Source: JAXLXE01 sp046328115
Lineage (GTDB): Bacteria > Chloroflexota > UBA6077 > JACCZL01
Assembly (NCBI GenBank): GCA_046328115.1
Contig: JAXLXE010000005.1
Coordinates: 124,001 to 188,000 of the forward strand
DNA: 64,000 nt
Reading direction: 5' to 3'
Shown: in pieces, positions 1-8,048 of the stretch
Numbering within the stretch: the stretch's first letter is position 1
How the letters are laid out: each line of letters opens with the position of its first letter
Translations under genes and position numbers: made by a program
Notes under the pieces: model-generated
What the model saw: only the letters and a program-made list of their open reading frames with translations
Database searches by the model: none
Told to the model about the DNA's origin: nothing

Positions 1-528
1 CTGCTTGACGGCGGCGCAGATGGCGATGTCCGCTTTGGCCTGGCCCTGGGGGTGGATCTTGTAGGCGGTCCAGCCCTTCTCGCGGAAGCTGAGCGCCTCG
101 TCTACGTAGGCCTGGGGGTTGGGCAGCACGGCGGAAGAGGCGTACGCCGGGACCTTGTGACGGACGGTGCCCAGCAGGCGGTGGATGGGCAGGCTGGCGG
201 CCTTGCCGGCGATGTCCCACAGCGCCACGTCGATGCTGCAGATGGATTTGGCGTCCATCTGCCGCCGCTGGGTCCACATGCGCTCCCAGATGGCGCCGAT
301 GTCCAGCGGGTCCCTGCCCATCACCATGGGCTTGAGGCGGCCGATGACCTCGTGGGCCATCTCGTCCACGCCCTTGCTGACGGTGCCCAGGAAGGAGTGG
401 CCCTGGAGGCCCTCATCTGTGGAGACGGTGACCACGCCCATCTGGCGGGTGCCGCCGCCTGCCGTGTGGTAGGTGACCTGCGGTGCGTCCCAGCGGTGGA
501 CGGTGATCGCGACATCGGTGATCTTCAT
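1..528 (-). CDS. Mandelate racemase/muconate lactonizing enzyme family protein, 3' end outside the window
   Basis: The visible 176 codons encode the N-terminal capping domain and the start of the barrel of an enolase-superfamily enzyme. These enzymes abstract the proton alpha to a carboxylate and act on sugar acids or aromatic lactones. The start MKITDVAITVHRW is typical, followed by the conserved ...SICSIDVALWDIAGKAA segment around residues 95-110. The catalytic Lys/His and metal ligands would lie beyond the window edge, so subgroup and substrate cannot be assigned. The ATG at 528 is preceded by GGAGGT at good spacing. It lies 70 bases downstream of the BNR-repeat gene on the same strand and may be co-transcribed. 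A second, different family member lies at 54438-55526. Confidence 0.9.
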   Translation of the reverse strand, partial: MKITDVAITVHRWDAPQVTYHTAGGGTRQMGVVTVSTDEGLQGHSFLGTVSKGVDEMAHEVIGRLKPMVMGRDPLDIGAIWERMWTQRRQMDAKSICSIDVALWDIAGKAASLPIHRLLGTVRHKVPAYASSAVLPNPQAYVDEALSFREKGWTAYKIHPQGQAKADIAICAAVKQ

Positions 529-598
529 GGTGACCTCCGAGGGCGATTCTGGTGCGCGGGCGCCGGGCTGTCAACTGCCGGCGCCCGCACACTAGCGC

Positions 599-3500
599 TC
601 AGTGCTCGGATTGAGCCACCAGGGTGAAGCCGCCAACCACGGCGCCGGCAGCGGAGTACTGGAGCAGTGCCCACTTGCCGGCCCGCGGTCGGGGCTCGAT
701 CAACGCGACGATCGGCAGCGGGCTGGTGGGGGAAAGCTCCAGGCCGCGCAGCCACACGCCCGTCCGGGCCGGGCGGAAGGCGGTGTCCAGACTGAGCCGG
801 CTGGACAGGCCGGAGTCTTGCTGGATCAAGCGGTCGATCTCGGCGCGATGCTCGACGGAGATGGGCACGCGCCGCGCATTTGCCTGGGTGGCGATCATCG
901 CGGCCGGCTTCGCCAGGACCAGGCCGACGATCATGCCGGTAGGGCTGGAGTCGATGCCGAGCAAGGCGCGCTCGCCCTGGGTCCGGCCCCACAGGTTGAG
1001 TCGGACGGCCAGCGAGCGCGGCCCGCTGGCGGCCGGCGGATTGACGATGTGGAGGTTCTTGAGCGCGGCCTTCTTCTGATTGAGCACCAGCGTGGCCACG
1101 GCCACGTCCGACGCGGCAATGGAGTCGTTCTCCGCGGTGATGATGGCCAGTAGGCAGGTGTGGTCGGCCGCGTTCACGGGCACGGCCCACTCGACGCCGG
1201 CGATCTGGGATCGGCCGGGGTCGATGCGCTGGATGGTGACGGCCGGACCCACCGGCTGCCACGGCGAGCCTAGCGGCAGCACATTGGCCGGGAATCCGCT
1301 CCAGAAGCCGCTGGGGAGCGGCGGGAGGCCGAGCGACGCGTTGGCGTAGAAGCAGCGCACGGCCACCTGCATGGCTGGATTGGTGCCGCGGTTGTGCACC
1401 TGGACGAACACGCGAGACGTTCGGCCGCGCTGGGGGTTCTCATGGATCAGCCCGCTGAAGAAGACGCCGTGGTCGTCCTCGAACAGCTCAAAGTCGATAT
1501 CCGAGATGTTGGGGCGCTGGAAGCTGGGCGCGTCGACTTTGACGTCCGCGCTCTCCCACCACCAGGTCTGGCTGCCTGGCTGGAAGGGGCTGGCGACGCC
1601 GGAGGGCGAGGGGAACGCACGGCCGGTGTCCACGGCGCTGTCGCGCAGGTACACCTCCACGCTGGGGATGGTGACCGCGTCCGCGGCGATCTCCCAGACG
1701 CCGCGGCTCTGGGTGCCGGCGCGGAGCAGGCGGGACGCGCCGTGGAACACCAGGTCCTTCACGAGCGCGTTGGGCAGGCCGTTGCTGTAGGAGGTCCAGG
1801 TGGCGCCGTTATCGGTAGAGCGGTAGACGCCAACGTCCATCCCCACGAAGACGTGGTCCGAATTGGCCGGATCCACCACCACCGCGTTGCCCGCTATTGC
1901 AGGAAGCGCCCCGCTGACGTCGGTCCAGGCCTGGCCGCCATTCGCCGATCTGTAGACGTGGCCGCCACCGGCGATGGTGGAGATGGTGGCCCAGACACGG
2001 CTGGGGTTGGACGGGTCCACGGCGATGTCGCTGATGTAGGCGGCCCGCGGTGAGGCCAGCGACGTGACGGACCAGGCCCCGCCGGCCTGGTCCAGCCGGA
2101 GGACGCGACCATTTGAGGTGCCCACCAGGACGCTGGTGGGATTGGGGATGGCAAGCGCGGTGGCTAGCTGGGAGCCGGAGGGCAGTTGGACCTCCGTGAA
2201 GCTGCCGCCGGAATCCGTGGAGACGAAGACGCTCTGGCCGGCCTGGGCGACGACCGCGCCGTTGACCTCAACCGGGGGATAGAACAGCGCGTTGTAGTTC
2301 GCGGGCACGTTTGGGCCCACCCACGACCAGGTGCCCCAGGCGCCGCCGGTCGTAGAGCGCTCCATGCCCATGCCGTAGTAGGTGTGGAAACAGGTGAGTG
2401 GGCTGGCGGCGTTGAGCCCGCAGTCGCCACCATCGCCGTCCTGGACGTGGAACCAGACCTCCTCGCCCTCGTAGCGCATGGAGCCGTTGTCCTGCGTGCC
2501 GGCCAGCAAGTACGCCTCGTACTGGGGATGCTGGGCCAGGTACTCGAGCTCGGTGATACAGAGGCCCTTGTTGAGCGATCGCCAGGTGGCGCCGGCGTCC
2601 GTGGTGCGGTAGATGCCGCCATCGTTGCCCACGAAGATGACGTTTGGATCCGCCGGGCTGAAGGCGATGCAGTGCTGGTCTGGATGGATCGAGTCGCCGC
2701 CGGCGCGGGCGGAGATCCGAGACCAGGTCCAGGAGCCGGTCCCGGAGCGAAGACCCTTGTGGACGTCGATACCGCCCAGGTAGACGACGTCAGGGTTGTT
2801 GGGCGCGATGCCCAGGAACCAGTCGTACCAGGCCTGGCCGGTGCGCAGCAGCGGATCGGTGGGCTGGGTTGCGAAGCCGCCGCCGGCGGTGGCGCGGCGC
2901 CAGAGGTAGGGGCTGGGCATGGTCTCGCCGGGCTGCCCATCCGGGTTTTGGATGGGCGGCTGGGCCGCGGCGAACGCGTAGGCGACGTTGGCGTTCGAGC
3001 GGGCGTGCGCCACGGCCATACGCTCGAAGCCGGGCGGCGTTGGCAGGCCGGGGAGGGCCACGGAGGTCCAGGTGGTGCCGCCGTTGGTGGAGCGGAAGAG
3101 GCCGTCCGCACAGGCGGCCAGGACCTCGCTGACCGCGCCGACCGAGATGGAGAGGCTCCAGGTCTCGGCCGTGCGGCGCTGCGTCCAGGAGGTGCCGCCG
3201 TTGCTCGATTCGAAGATGCCCGCGGTAGTTGCCGCGAGCAGATGGTTACCGTTCGACGGATCCACCACCAGGTCGTAGAAACCGCGTCCGACGAAGGGGG
3301 CCGTGGCCACGATGGACCAGGTGGTGCCGCCATCGGTCGAGCGCAGGAGGCCGGCGCCGAACCGGTAGCCAAAGTTGCCCTCGCCGGTGCCGGCGTAAAC
3401 GACGAGCGGGTTGGACGGATTGAAGGCGATGGCGCCGGTCCAGAGCGATGGCTGACCGTCCGTGCGGGGCTGCCAGGTGGTGCCGCCGTCACGCGACTCC

Positions 3501-3982
3501 CAGACGCCGCCACCGGCCGCGCCGGCCAGGAGGTGGGCAGGGTTGGTGGGGTCCACCGCCAGCGCGGAGACGCGGCCGGAGACAGAGGGCCTGCTGCCGG
3601 CACCGGAGCCGTAGGTCTGGCCGTGGGGGATGGCGAAGGGGCCGAGCGGGCGCCAGGCGTTGGCAACGCCCACGGCGGGGCCGGCTCGGTCCAGCTCCTC
3701 CTTGCGGGCGATGGCCTCGAGGTAGGGCGAGGAGGCGCCCTCCTCGTAGCGAGTGGCGGTCGCGGCCTGGGCGTGGCTGTTGAAACTCGGCCGGGCGATG
3801 GCGGTGCGCGCGGGCGGCGGAGTTTGCTCGAGGCCGCGCTCATCCTCGAGCTGGCGGAGGCGGGCGAGCGCCTTGCCGCCGGGCGGTCGGCGGCGGATGG
3901 CCGGGGCGGCGGGCGCGGCGAGCCCGGCGGCGGGTGAGGGCGCGGTGCGTCGCGGTGCGCGTTGATCGATCGGAGATCGCAT
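599..3982 (-). CDS. Large BNR/Asp-box repeat protein (sortilin/sialidase-like propeller) with C-terminal CARDB-like region
   Basis: The 1127-residue protein is built mainly of BNR/Asp-box repeats. At least eight S-x-D/N-x-G-x-T-W motifs are visible (for example SRDGGTTW, STDGGTTW, STNGGTTW, STDNGATW) between about residues 160 and 720, giving one or more beta-propellers related to VPS10/sortilin, sialidase-like or Ycf48-like proteins. Residues about 790-920 resemble a CARDB-like adhesion domain (VFVQVHNRGTNPA...). No sialidase active-site set was recognised, so an enzymatic call is not made. Oddly there is no signal peptide; instead an Ala/Pro/Arg-rich N terminus carries PPGGKALARLRQLEDERG, shared with the small gene just upstream. 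AGGAGG lies six bases before the ATG. Confidence 0.85.
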   Translation of the reverse strand: MRSPIDQRAPRRTAPSPAAGLAAPAAPAIRRRPPGGKALARLRQLEDERGLEQTPPPARTAIARPSFNSHAQAATATRYEEGASSPYLEAIARKEELDRAGPAVGVANAWRPLGPFAIPHGQTYGSGAGSRPSVSGRVSALAVDPTNPAHLLAGAAGGGVWESRDGGTTWQPRTDGQPSLWTGAIAFNPSNPLVVYAGTGEGNFGYRFGAGLLRSTDGGTTWSIVATAPFVGRGFYDLVVDPSNGNHLLAATTAGIFESSNGGTSWTQRRTAETWSLSISVGAVSEVLAACADGLFRSTNGGTTWTSVALPGLPTPPGFERMAVAHARSNANVAYAFAAAQPPIQNPDGQPGETMPSPYLWRRATAGGGFATQPTDPLLRTGQAWYDWFLGIAPNNPDVVYLGGIDVHKGLRSGTGSWTWSRISARAGGDSIHPDQHCIAFSPADPNVIFVGNDGGIYRTTDAGATWRSLNKGLCITELEYLAQHPQYEAYLLAGTQDNGSMRYEGEEVWFHVQDGDGGDCGLNAASPLTCFHTYYGMGMERSTTGGAWGTWSWVGPNVPANYNALFYPPVEVNGAVVAQAGQSVFVSTDSGGSFTEVQLPSGSQLATALAIPNPTSVLVGTSNGRVLRLDQAGGAWSVTSLASPRAAYISDIAVDPSNPSRVWATISTIAGGGHVYRSANGGQAWTDVSGALPAIAGNAVVVDPANSDHVFVGMDVGVYRSTDNGATWTSYSNGLPNALVKDLVFHGASRLLRAGTQSRGVWEIAADAVTIPSVEVYLRDSAVDTGRAFPSPSGVASPFQPGSQTWWWESADVKVDAPSFQRPNISDIDFELFEDDHGVFFSGLIHENPQRGRTSRVFVQVHNRGTNPAMQVAVRCFYANASLGLPPLPSGFWSGFPANVLPLGSPWQPVGPAVTIQRIDPGRSQIAGVEWAVPVNAADHTCLLAIITAENDSIAASDVAVATLVLNQKKAALKNLHIVNPPAASGPRSLAVRLNLWGRTQGERALLGIDSSPTGMIVGLVLAKPAAMIATQANARRVPISVEHRAEIDRLIQQDSGLSSRLSLDTAFRPARTGVWLRGLELSPTSPLPIVALIEPRPRAGKWALLQYSAAGAVVGGFTLVAQSEH

Positions 3983-4011
3983 GGGATCCTCCTCTGCGGA
4001 GCGGCCCGGGT

Positions 4012-4212
4012 CTACTGGGTGCTGGGCTGAGGCGTCGGGCGGTCCGCGTTTGAGTCGGTCTGCTCTGGCTCCGGTTGCTCTGACTCCGGCTGCTCGGTCT
4101 GCGCAGGTGCGTCCCAGCCGCGCTCCTGCTCGAGCTGGCGGCGGCGTTCGAGGGCTTTACCGCCTGGCGGGGGCGGCGGTCGGCGTCGTTCCGGCTCCCT
4201 GGGGGGGCGCAT
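4012..4212 (-). CDS. Small proline/glutamine-rich protein sharing an N-terminal motif with the BNR protein
   Basis: This 66-residue protein starts MRPPREPERRR and has PPGGKALERRRQLEQERG, nearly identical to a segment in the N terminus of the adjacent BNR protein. It ends in an acidic E/P/Q repeat tail (TEQPESEQPEPEQ). The start at 4212 is preferred over an upstream in-frame start at 4242 because GGGAGG sits seven bases before it. Its stop is 29 bases before the BNR gene start, so the two form a likely operon. No known function; it could be a chaperone, a sorting partner or a decayed duplicate of the larger gene's 5' end. Confidence 0.65.
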   Translation of the reverse strand: MRPPREPERRRPPPPPGGKALERRRQLEQERGWDAPAQTEQPESEQPEPEQTDSNADRPTPQPSTQ

Positions 4213-4420
4213 GACGGGCCTCCCTTCCTGGCGCGGGCCCACGCGCTGTCACGACGCGTGGCGGGCCATAGTCGCATCGTACCGGCCGTCTCCAGCCGTG
4301 TCAAAAAGGCGATGGCGGCAGACGGCAACGGACCGGCATACCCGGAGGGAGGCGTAGTTCGTTACCCTACCGATGGGCTGCCGACCGCGGTGGCGGAGCT
4401 CCTGGCAGCCGGAGCAAGTA

Positions 4421-4696
4421 ATGCGCGTCCTGAGAGCATTGATGATCGGCGGGCTGCTGGTGGCGTTCGTCCTACCGCCCGGACTTACCTCTAGCGTGCT
4501 GCCGGCGGTGCACGGGGCCACCCTGCACGCCCCCTCCACGTTGCCCGTGCTCGACCACGACAATGGCAACGAGAACGACGACAACGCGAACGACAACTTC
4601 GACAACAGCAACGACAACGGCGACGACGGGAACGACAACGGGAATGGCCGCCGCAACGAGAACAATCGGGTGGTGATCGTTCCGCCGTCCCGGTAG
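4421..4696 (+). CDS. Small secreted Asp/Asn-rich protein
   Basis: The 91-residue product has a clear signal peptide (MRVLRALMIGGLLVAFVLPPG...) with probable cleavage near residues 25-32. The mature part is dominated by D/N/G (DNGNENDDNANDN... and similar), then a short basic segment and VVIVPPSR. The composition suggests a disordered, possibly calcium-binding extracellular peptide, but no family is recognised. The start is chosen at the ATG at 4421, preceded by GGAG at six-base spacing. It is divergent from the 4012-4212 gene and is followed by two inverted repeats. Confidence 0.6.
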   Translation: MRVLRALMIGGLLVAFVLPPGLTSSVLPAVHGATLHAPSTLPVLDHDNGNENDDNANDNFDNSNDNGDDGNDNGNGRRNENNRVVIVPPSR

Positions 4697-4729
4697 CCGT
4701 CCCGGCCGGACGAGGCCGCTGGCCGGCGG

Positions 4730-4816
4730 GGCGTTTTGCAGCAAAACGCCTCTCGGATGATCGGGGTGGCATAGCGCGGCCGCGAGCTCGGAAGCCAACC
4801 GCTTCCGAGTTGTTTT
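4730..4816 (+). terminator. Two inverted repeats downstream of the Asp/Asn-rich gene
   Basis: At 4730-4750, GGCGTTTTGC and GCAAAACGCC flank a single A. At 4787-4809, CTCGGAAGC pairs perfectly with GCTTCCGAG around a five-base loop and is followed by TTGTTTT. The second is a good intrinsic terminator for plus-strand transcription. The rest of the gap to 4998 shows nothing recognisable. Confidence 0.65.
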
Positions 4817-4998
4817 CCTAGTTGGGGGCGTGCCGCTGAGGCTGGGATGCTTGTCGGGCGCGGGCGAGATCGCGCTGTGCACGCGGCCACCGAGACGGCA
4901 ACGGCCCCGGGGGTGCGCGTGTGGCGGAGTACGCTGATGGCTGCCACCCGGGGCGCGGCGGGTGGGTCGGAACCGCGTGGGGCGTGTGGCGCGGCCGG

Positions 4999-5769
4999 TC
5001 AGACGGAGCGGCGGTAGGCGGTGAACGCCCTGGTGGCGAAGACACAGGCTACCAGGGTGAAGGCGGCTAGCTGGCCGGCGTAGCGCAGCACGTCCGGGCC
5101 GTTGGTGCCCTGCATGGCGGCGCGGCCGCCCTCCACGGCCCAGTTCACGGGGTTGACGGCGGCGGCGGCCTGGATCCAGCCGGGCATGAGATCGGCCGCC
5201 ATGTACGCGCTGGACAGGAAGATCAGCGGCATGCCGAAGAAGTTGACCACGGCGATGAGGGTCTCCTCCCGCCTGGCCAGTAGCGCGATGCCGCTGGAGA
5301 TGGCGGCAAACCCTGACCCGAGCAGCCCGGCCAGAAGGATGAGCGCGGCGGCGCCGGCGATGCCGCCGGGCACACTGGCGCCGAGTACGAGCGCGACGAT
5401 GATGACGATGATGGACTGGACCGCCACGGTGAGGGCGGCGTGCAGCACGCGGCCGGCGATGATGGCGCCGCGCGGGACCGGGGTGGCGAGCATGCGGTCG
5501 ATGACGCCGACCTGGAGATCATTGACCAGGCCCATGCCGGACCAGGCGGAGCCGAAGACGGCGTTCATGATGAGCACGCCGGGGGCGATGAACTCAACGT
5601 AAGACGCGGCCTGAAAGCCGGGGATGTCCACCACTCGCTTGAAGAGCTGGCCGTAGAGGGTGAGCCAGATCATGGGCTGGACGAGCGTGACGGCGATCCA
5701 GATGGGCATGCGGAGGGTGGTGCGGACGTGGCGCAGGAGCAGGTGGTACGTGGCGTTGGCAAAGATCAT
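4999..5769 (-). CDS. ABC-2 type transporter permease (DrrB-like)
   Basis: The 256-residue integral membrane protein has about six hydrophobic helices and the ABC-2 permease pattern, including the conserved ...IVEF/SYVEFIAPGVLIMNAVFGSAWSGMGLVNDLQVG-type region around residues 55-90 typical of drug/lipid exporters. It would form the membrane channel for the ATPase encoded just upstream. Its ATG overlaps the ATPase stop in an ATGA arrangement, indicating translational coupling, and GGGAGG lies six bases before it. Substrate is unknown; DrrAB, nodulation and polysaccharide exporters share the fold. Confidence 0.9.
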   Translation of the reverse strand: MIFANATYHLLLRHVRTTLRMPIWIAVTLVQPMIWLTLYGQLFKRVVDIPGFQAASYVEFIAPGVLIMNAVFGSAWSGMGLVNDLQVGVIDRMLATPVPRGAIIAGRVLHAALTVAVQSIIVIIVALVLGASVPGGIAGAAALILLAGLLGSGFAAISSGIALLARREETLIAVVNFFGMPLIFLSSAYMAADLMPGWIQAAAAVNPVNWAVEGGRAAMQGTNGPDVLRYAGQLAAFTLVACVFATRAFTAYRRSV

Positions 5770-6758
5770 GCGCGGCCTCCCTGACGGACACTGACCGACG
5801 TCGCTGAGGCATCCAGGGCGTCCGACTCGAAGCGGTGGCCGGTGTAATGGAGGTAGACGTCGTCCAGGCTGGGGCGGGACAGTGAGATCGTGGCGACCTG
5901 GGCGCCGGCCCCGGTGAGGCCGGTGACGACGGCCGGGATGGCGGAGGCGCCAGCACCGACGTGGGCGACGACCTGCCGGCCGACGATGGTGGCGTCGATG
6001 ACGTCTGGCAGGGCGCGCACAGCCTCGACAGCGGTGGGGTTGGGCTCCACGAGCTCGGCGATGACGGTGTCTCCACTGACGGTGGCCTTGAGCTCAGCGG
6101 GCGTGCCGACGACGACGATCTTGCCGTGGTCGATGATGGCGAGTCGATCGCAGAGGCGGTCGGCCTCGTCCAGGTAGTGTGTGGTCAGCAGCACGGCCAG
6201 GTTACGCTCCTGCTTGAGGCGGAGAAGGTCGCGCCAGAGGGCGGCGCGGGTCTCCGGGTCCAGCCCGGTAGTGGGCTCGTCCAGGAAGAGCACGGCGGGC
6301 TCGGCAACGAGACCCATGGCCACGTCCAGCCGCCGTTTCATGCCGCCGGAGTAGGTGATCACCTGGCGATCGGCGACGTCTGAAAGGTCGACCCACTCCA
6401 GTAGTTCGGAGACGCGGTCGGCAACGGCGGCGCGCGGCACGCGGAGGAGGTGGGCCTGAAGGGTGAGGTTCTCGCGGCCGGTGGAGAAACGGTCCACCCC
6501 GGAGGCCTGGGCGACGAAGCCGATGCGGGCGCGGACCTGGTCCGGCTGGGCAGCGACGTCGAACCCGGCGACCGTAGCGCTGCCGGACGTGGGCTGGCTG
6601 AGGGTGGCGAGGATGCGGACGGTGGTGCTCTTCCCGGCGCCGTTCGGGCCGAGCAGGCCGAAGATCTCACCGCTGCCGACGTCGAAGGAGACGCCGTCTA
6701 GCGCGGTGACACCGCCGCGGTAGGTCTTGCAGAGGTCACGGACAACGATAGCGTGCAT
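5766..6758 (-). CDS. ABC transporter ATP-binding protein (DrrA-like)
   Basis: The 330-residue ATPase has all the motifs: Walker A GPNGAGKST (residues 37-45), signature YSGGMKRRLD, Walker B VLFLDEPTTGLDP and switch histidine TTHYLDEAD. A C-terminal extension of about 100 residues is typical of the DrrA subfamily, which powers export of antibiotics or lipids. The start at 6758 (MHAIVVRDLC) is preferred over an in-frame start at 6782 because GGGGAGGG precedes it at proper spacing. It is divergent from the MarR-fusion gene, with a shared operator-like palindrome, so the exporter is probably repressed by that regulator. Confidence 0.93.
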   Translation of the reverse strand: MHAIVVRDLCKTYRGGVTALDGVSFDVGSGEIFGLLGPNGAGKSTTVRILATLSQPTSGSATVAGFDVAAQPDQVRARIGFVAQASGVDRFSTGRENLTLQAHLLRVPRAAVADRVSELLEWVDLSDVADRQVITYSGGMKRRLDVAMGLVAEPAVLFLDEPTTGLDPETRAALWRDLLRLKQERNLAVLLTTHYLDEADRLCDRLAIIDHGKIVVVGTPAELKATVSGDTVIAELVEPNPTAVEAVRALPDVIDATIVGRQVVAHVGAGASAIPAVVTGLTGAGAQVATISLSRPSLDDVYLHYTGHRFESDALDASATSVSVRQGGRA

Positions 6759-6797
6759 ACACCCTCCCCTGTATACTGGCATTCTGCTCGACAGGAT

Positions 6798-6820
6798 AAT
6801 ATCTTAGCGAGTAAGATATT
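6798..6820. promoter_or_regulatory. 23-bp perfect palindrome between exporter and MarR-type gene (candidate operator)
   Basis: AATATCTTA and TAAGATATT flank a five-base GCGAG centre. The length and position are typical of MarR-family operators. GATAAT (6795-6800) is a possible plus-strand -10 element, and a minus-strand TTGCAA/ATATTA pair brackets the palindrome with 17-base spacing. Binding would therefore block both directions. Confidence 0.7.
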
Positions 6821-6842
6821 TGCAAGGAGTGATTAGTTCGCG

Positions 6843-7922
6843 ATGGCGGACGGCGGTGACCGGGCGGGTGTTCAGCGGGCGCTTCACGGGGAGCTGCGGC
6901 GGGGCGGGCTCTGCTGGGGACTGTTCACCCACGCGGCGGCCGCCAGATTGGGCATGAACGCCACGGATCTCCAGTGCCTTGACCTCCTGGCAGCGTCCGG
7001 GCCGCTGACCGCGGGGCAGATCGCGGCCCAGACAGGGTTGTCCACCGGCGCGGTGACGGGCGTGGTGGATCGCCTGGTGGAGGCAGCCCTGGCACGGCGC
7101 GCGGTCGATCCGGCCGATCGTCGACGGGTGATGGTAGAGGTCGTGGATGGCTCCTCCAACGCCGTAGCGGACGTCTACGCGCCCCTCTCAGGCGCTGCCG
7201 CCGCGCTGATGTCACGGTATGCCGCGGAAGAGCTCGCTACGGTGCTGGATTTCGCCCGCGAGTACCACGCGCTGCTGCTGGACGAGTCCGCCAGGCTGCG
7301 GGCGGAGTCGACGATGCCGGCAGCCGGGACGGGCGAGCTGGCGACGCCGCTGGGCCCCGTGCAGGCGGGTGAGCTGATCGTGAGCGCGGGGCACAAGCTG
7401 ATCGTGGACTCCGACCCGGCCCAGTCATCGCTGTACCGCGCACAGTTCTACGGGGTGGTGCCTGACGTGCGGGTGGAGGGCGGGACGGTGACGGTGACGG
7501 CGCGGGGCAGCACGCCGCCGCACGGCGCGGCGCGGATCACCCTGCACGCGGGCATCCCCTGGCACGTGCGGCTCCAGGGCGGGGTGTCGCGTTTCACGCT
7601 GAATCTATCGGGGCTGGATCTACGGACGCTGGAGATTGGCGGTGGGGCGAGCCGGGGCATGGTGACGCTGCCGGTGCCACGAGCCGGCCTGCCGGTGCGG
7701 ATCTCCGGCGGAGCGCGGCACGTGAACGTGACGCGGCCGGCCGCCGCCGGCCTGCGGCTGCGGATCCACGGCGGGGCGAGCCGACTGATGGTGGATGGGC
7801 AGCGGCTGGGCCGAGTGCAGGGAGCTACGGAGTGGCGCAGCGCGGCCGGCGGTGATGCAGGGGCGTTCGTGGACGTGGAGGTAAGCGGCGGGGCGAGCGC
7901 GGTGACGTTCGAGACGAGTTAG
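6843..7922 (+). CDS. MarR-family regulator fused to a C-terminal DUF4097/toastrack-like beta domain
   Basis: Residues about 20-150 form a MarR winged-helix domain: LGMNATDLQCLDLLAASGPLT, then the recognition region TGLSTGAVTGVVDRLVEA and the wing DPADRRRVMVEV. Ordinary MarR proteins end near residue 150. Here about 190 further residues follow, with repeated beta-strand units each carrying a GGAS/GGAR turn (GGASRGM, GGARHVN, GGASRLM, GGASAVTF), resembling the DUF4097/LiaF 'toastrack' fold. The fusion suggests a one-component sensor, perhaps of a polymeric or membrane ligand. A weak point is that AAGGAG lies 13 bases before the ATG. It probably represses itself and the divergent exporter. Confidence 0.85.
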   Translation: MADGGDRAGVQRALHGELRRGGLCWGLFTHAAAARLGMNATDLQCLDLLAASGPLTAGQIAAQTGLSTGAVTGVVDRLVEAALARRAVDPADRRRVMVEVVDGSSNAVADVYAPLSGAAAALMSRYAAEELATVLDFAREYHALLLDESARLRAESTMPAAGTGELATPLGPVQAGELIVSAGHKLIVDSDPAQSSLYRAQFYGVVPDVRVEGGTVTVTARGSTPPHGAARITLHAGIPWHVRLQGGVSRFTLNLSGLDLRTLEIGGGASRGMVTLPVPRAGLPVRISGGARHVNVTRPAAAGLRLRIHGGASRLMVDGQRLGRVQGATEWRSAAGGDAGAFVDVEVSGGASAVTFETS

Positions 7923-8048
7923 CGGGGTCGTATCCGCGATGGAGCGGGGCTGGCGCGCGTGAACACCCGCCCCAGCTCACGCTTCCCTGAAGCGTCGCGG
8001 GCCCACGGGGACAAGGAGTTGTGTATCGCGGCGTGAGCGTCACGCGGC

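Noticed and set aside
2186..3937. Plus-strand open frame of 583 codons
   Set aside because: It lies opposite the BNR gene, is V/G/A/D-biased as expected for a shadow in GC-rich DNA, and has no family match; the minus-strand frame has clear Asp-box repeats.
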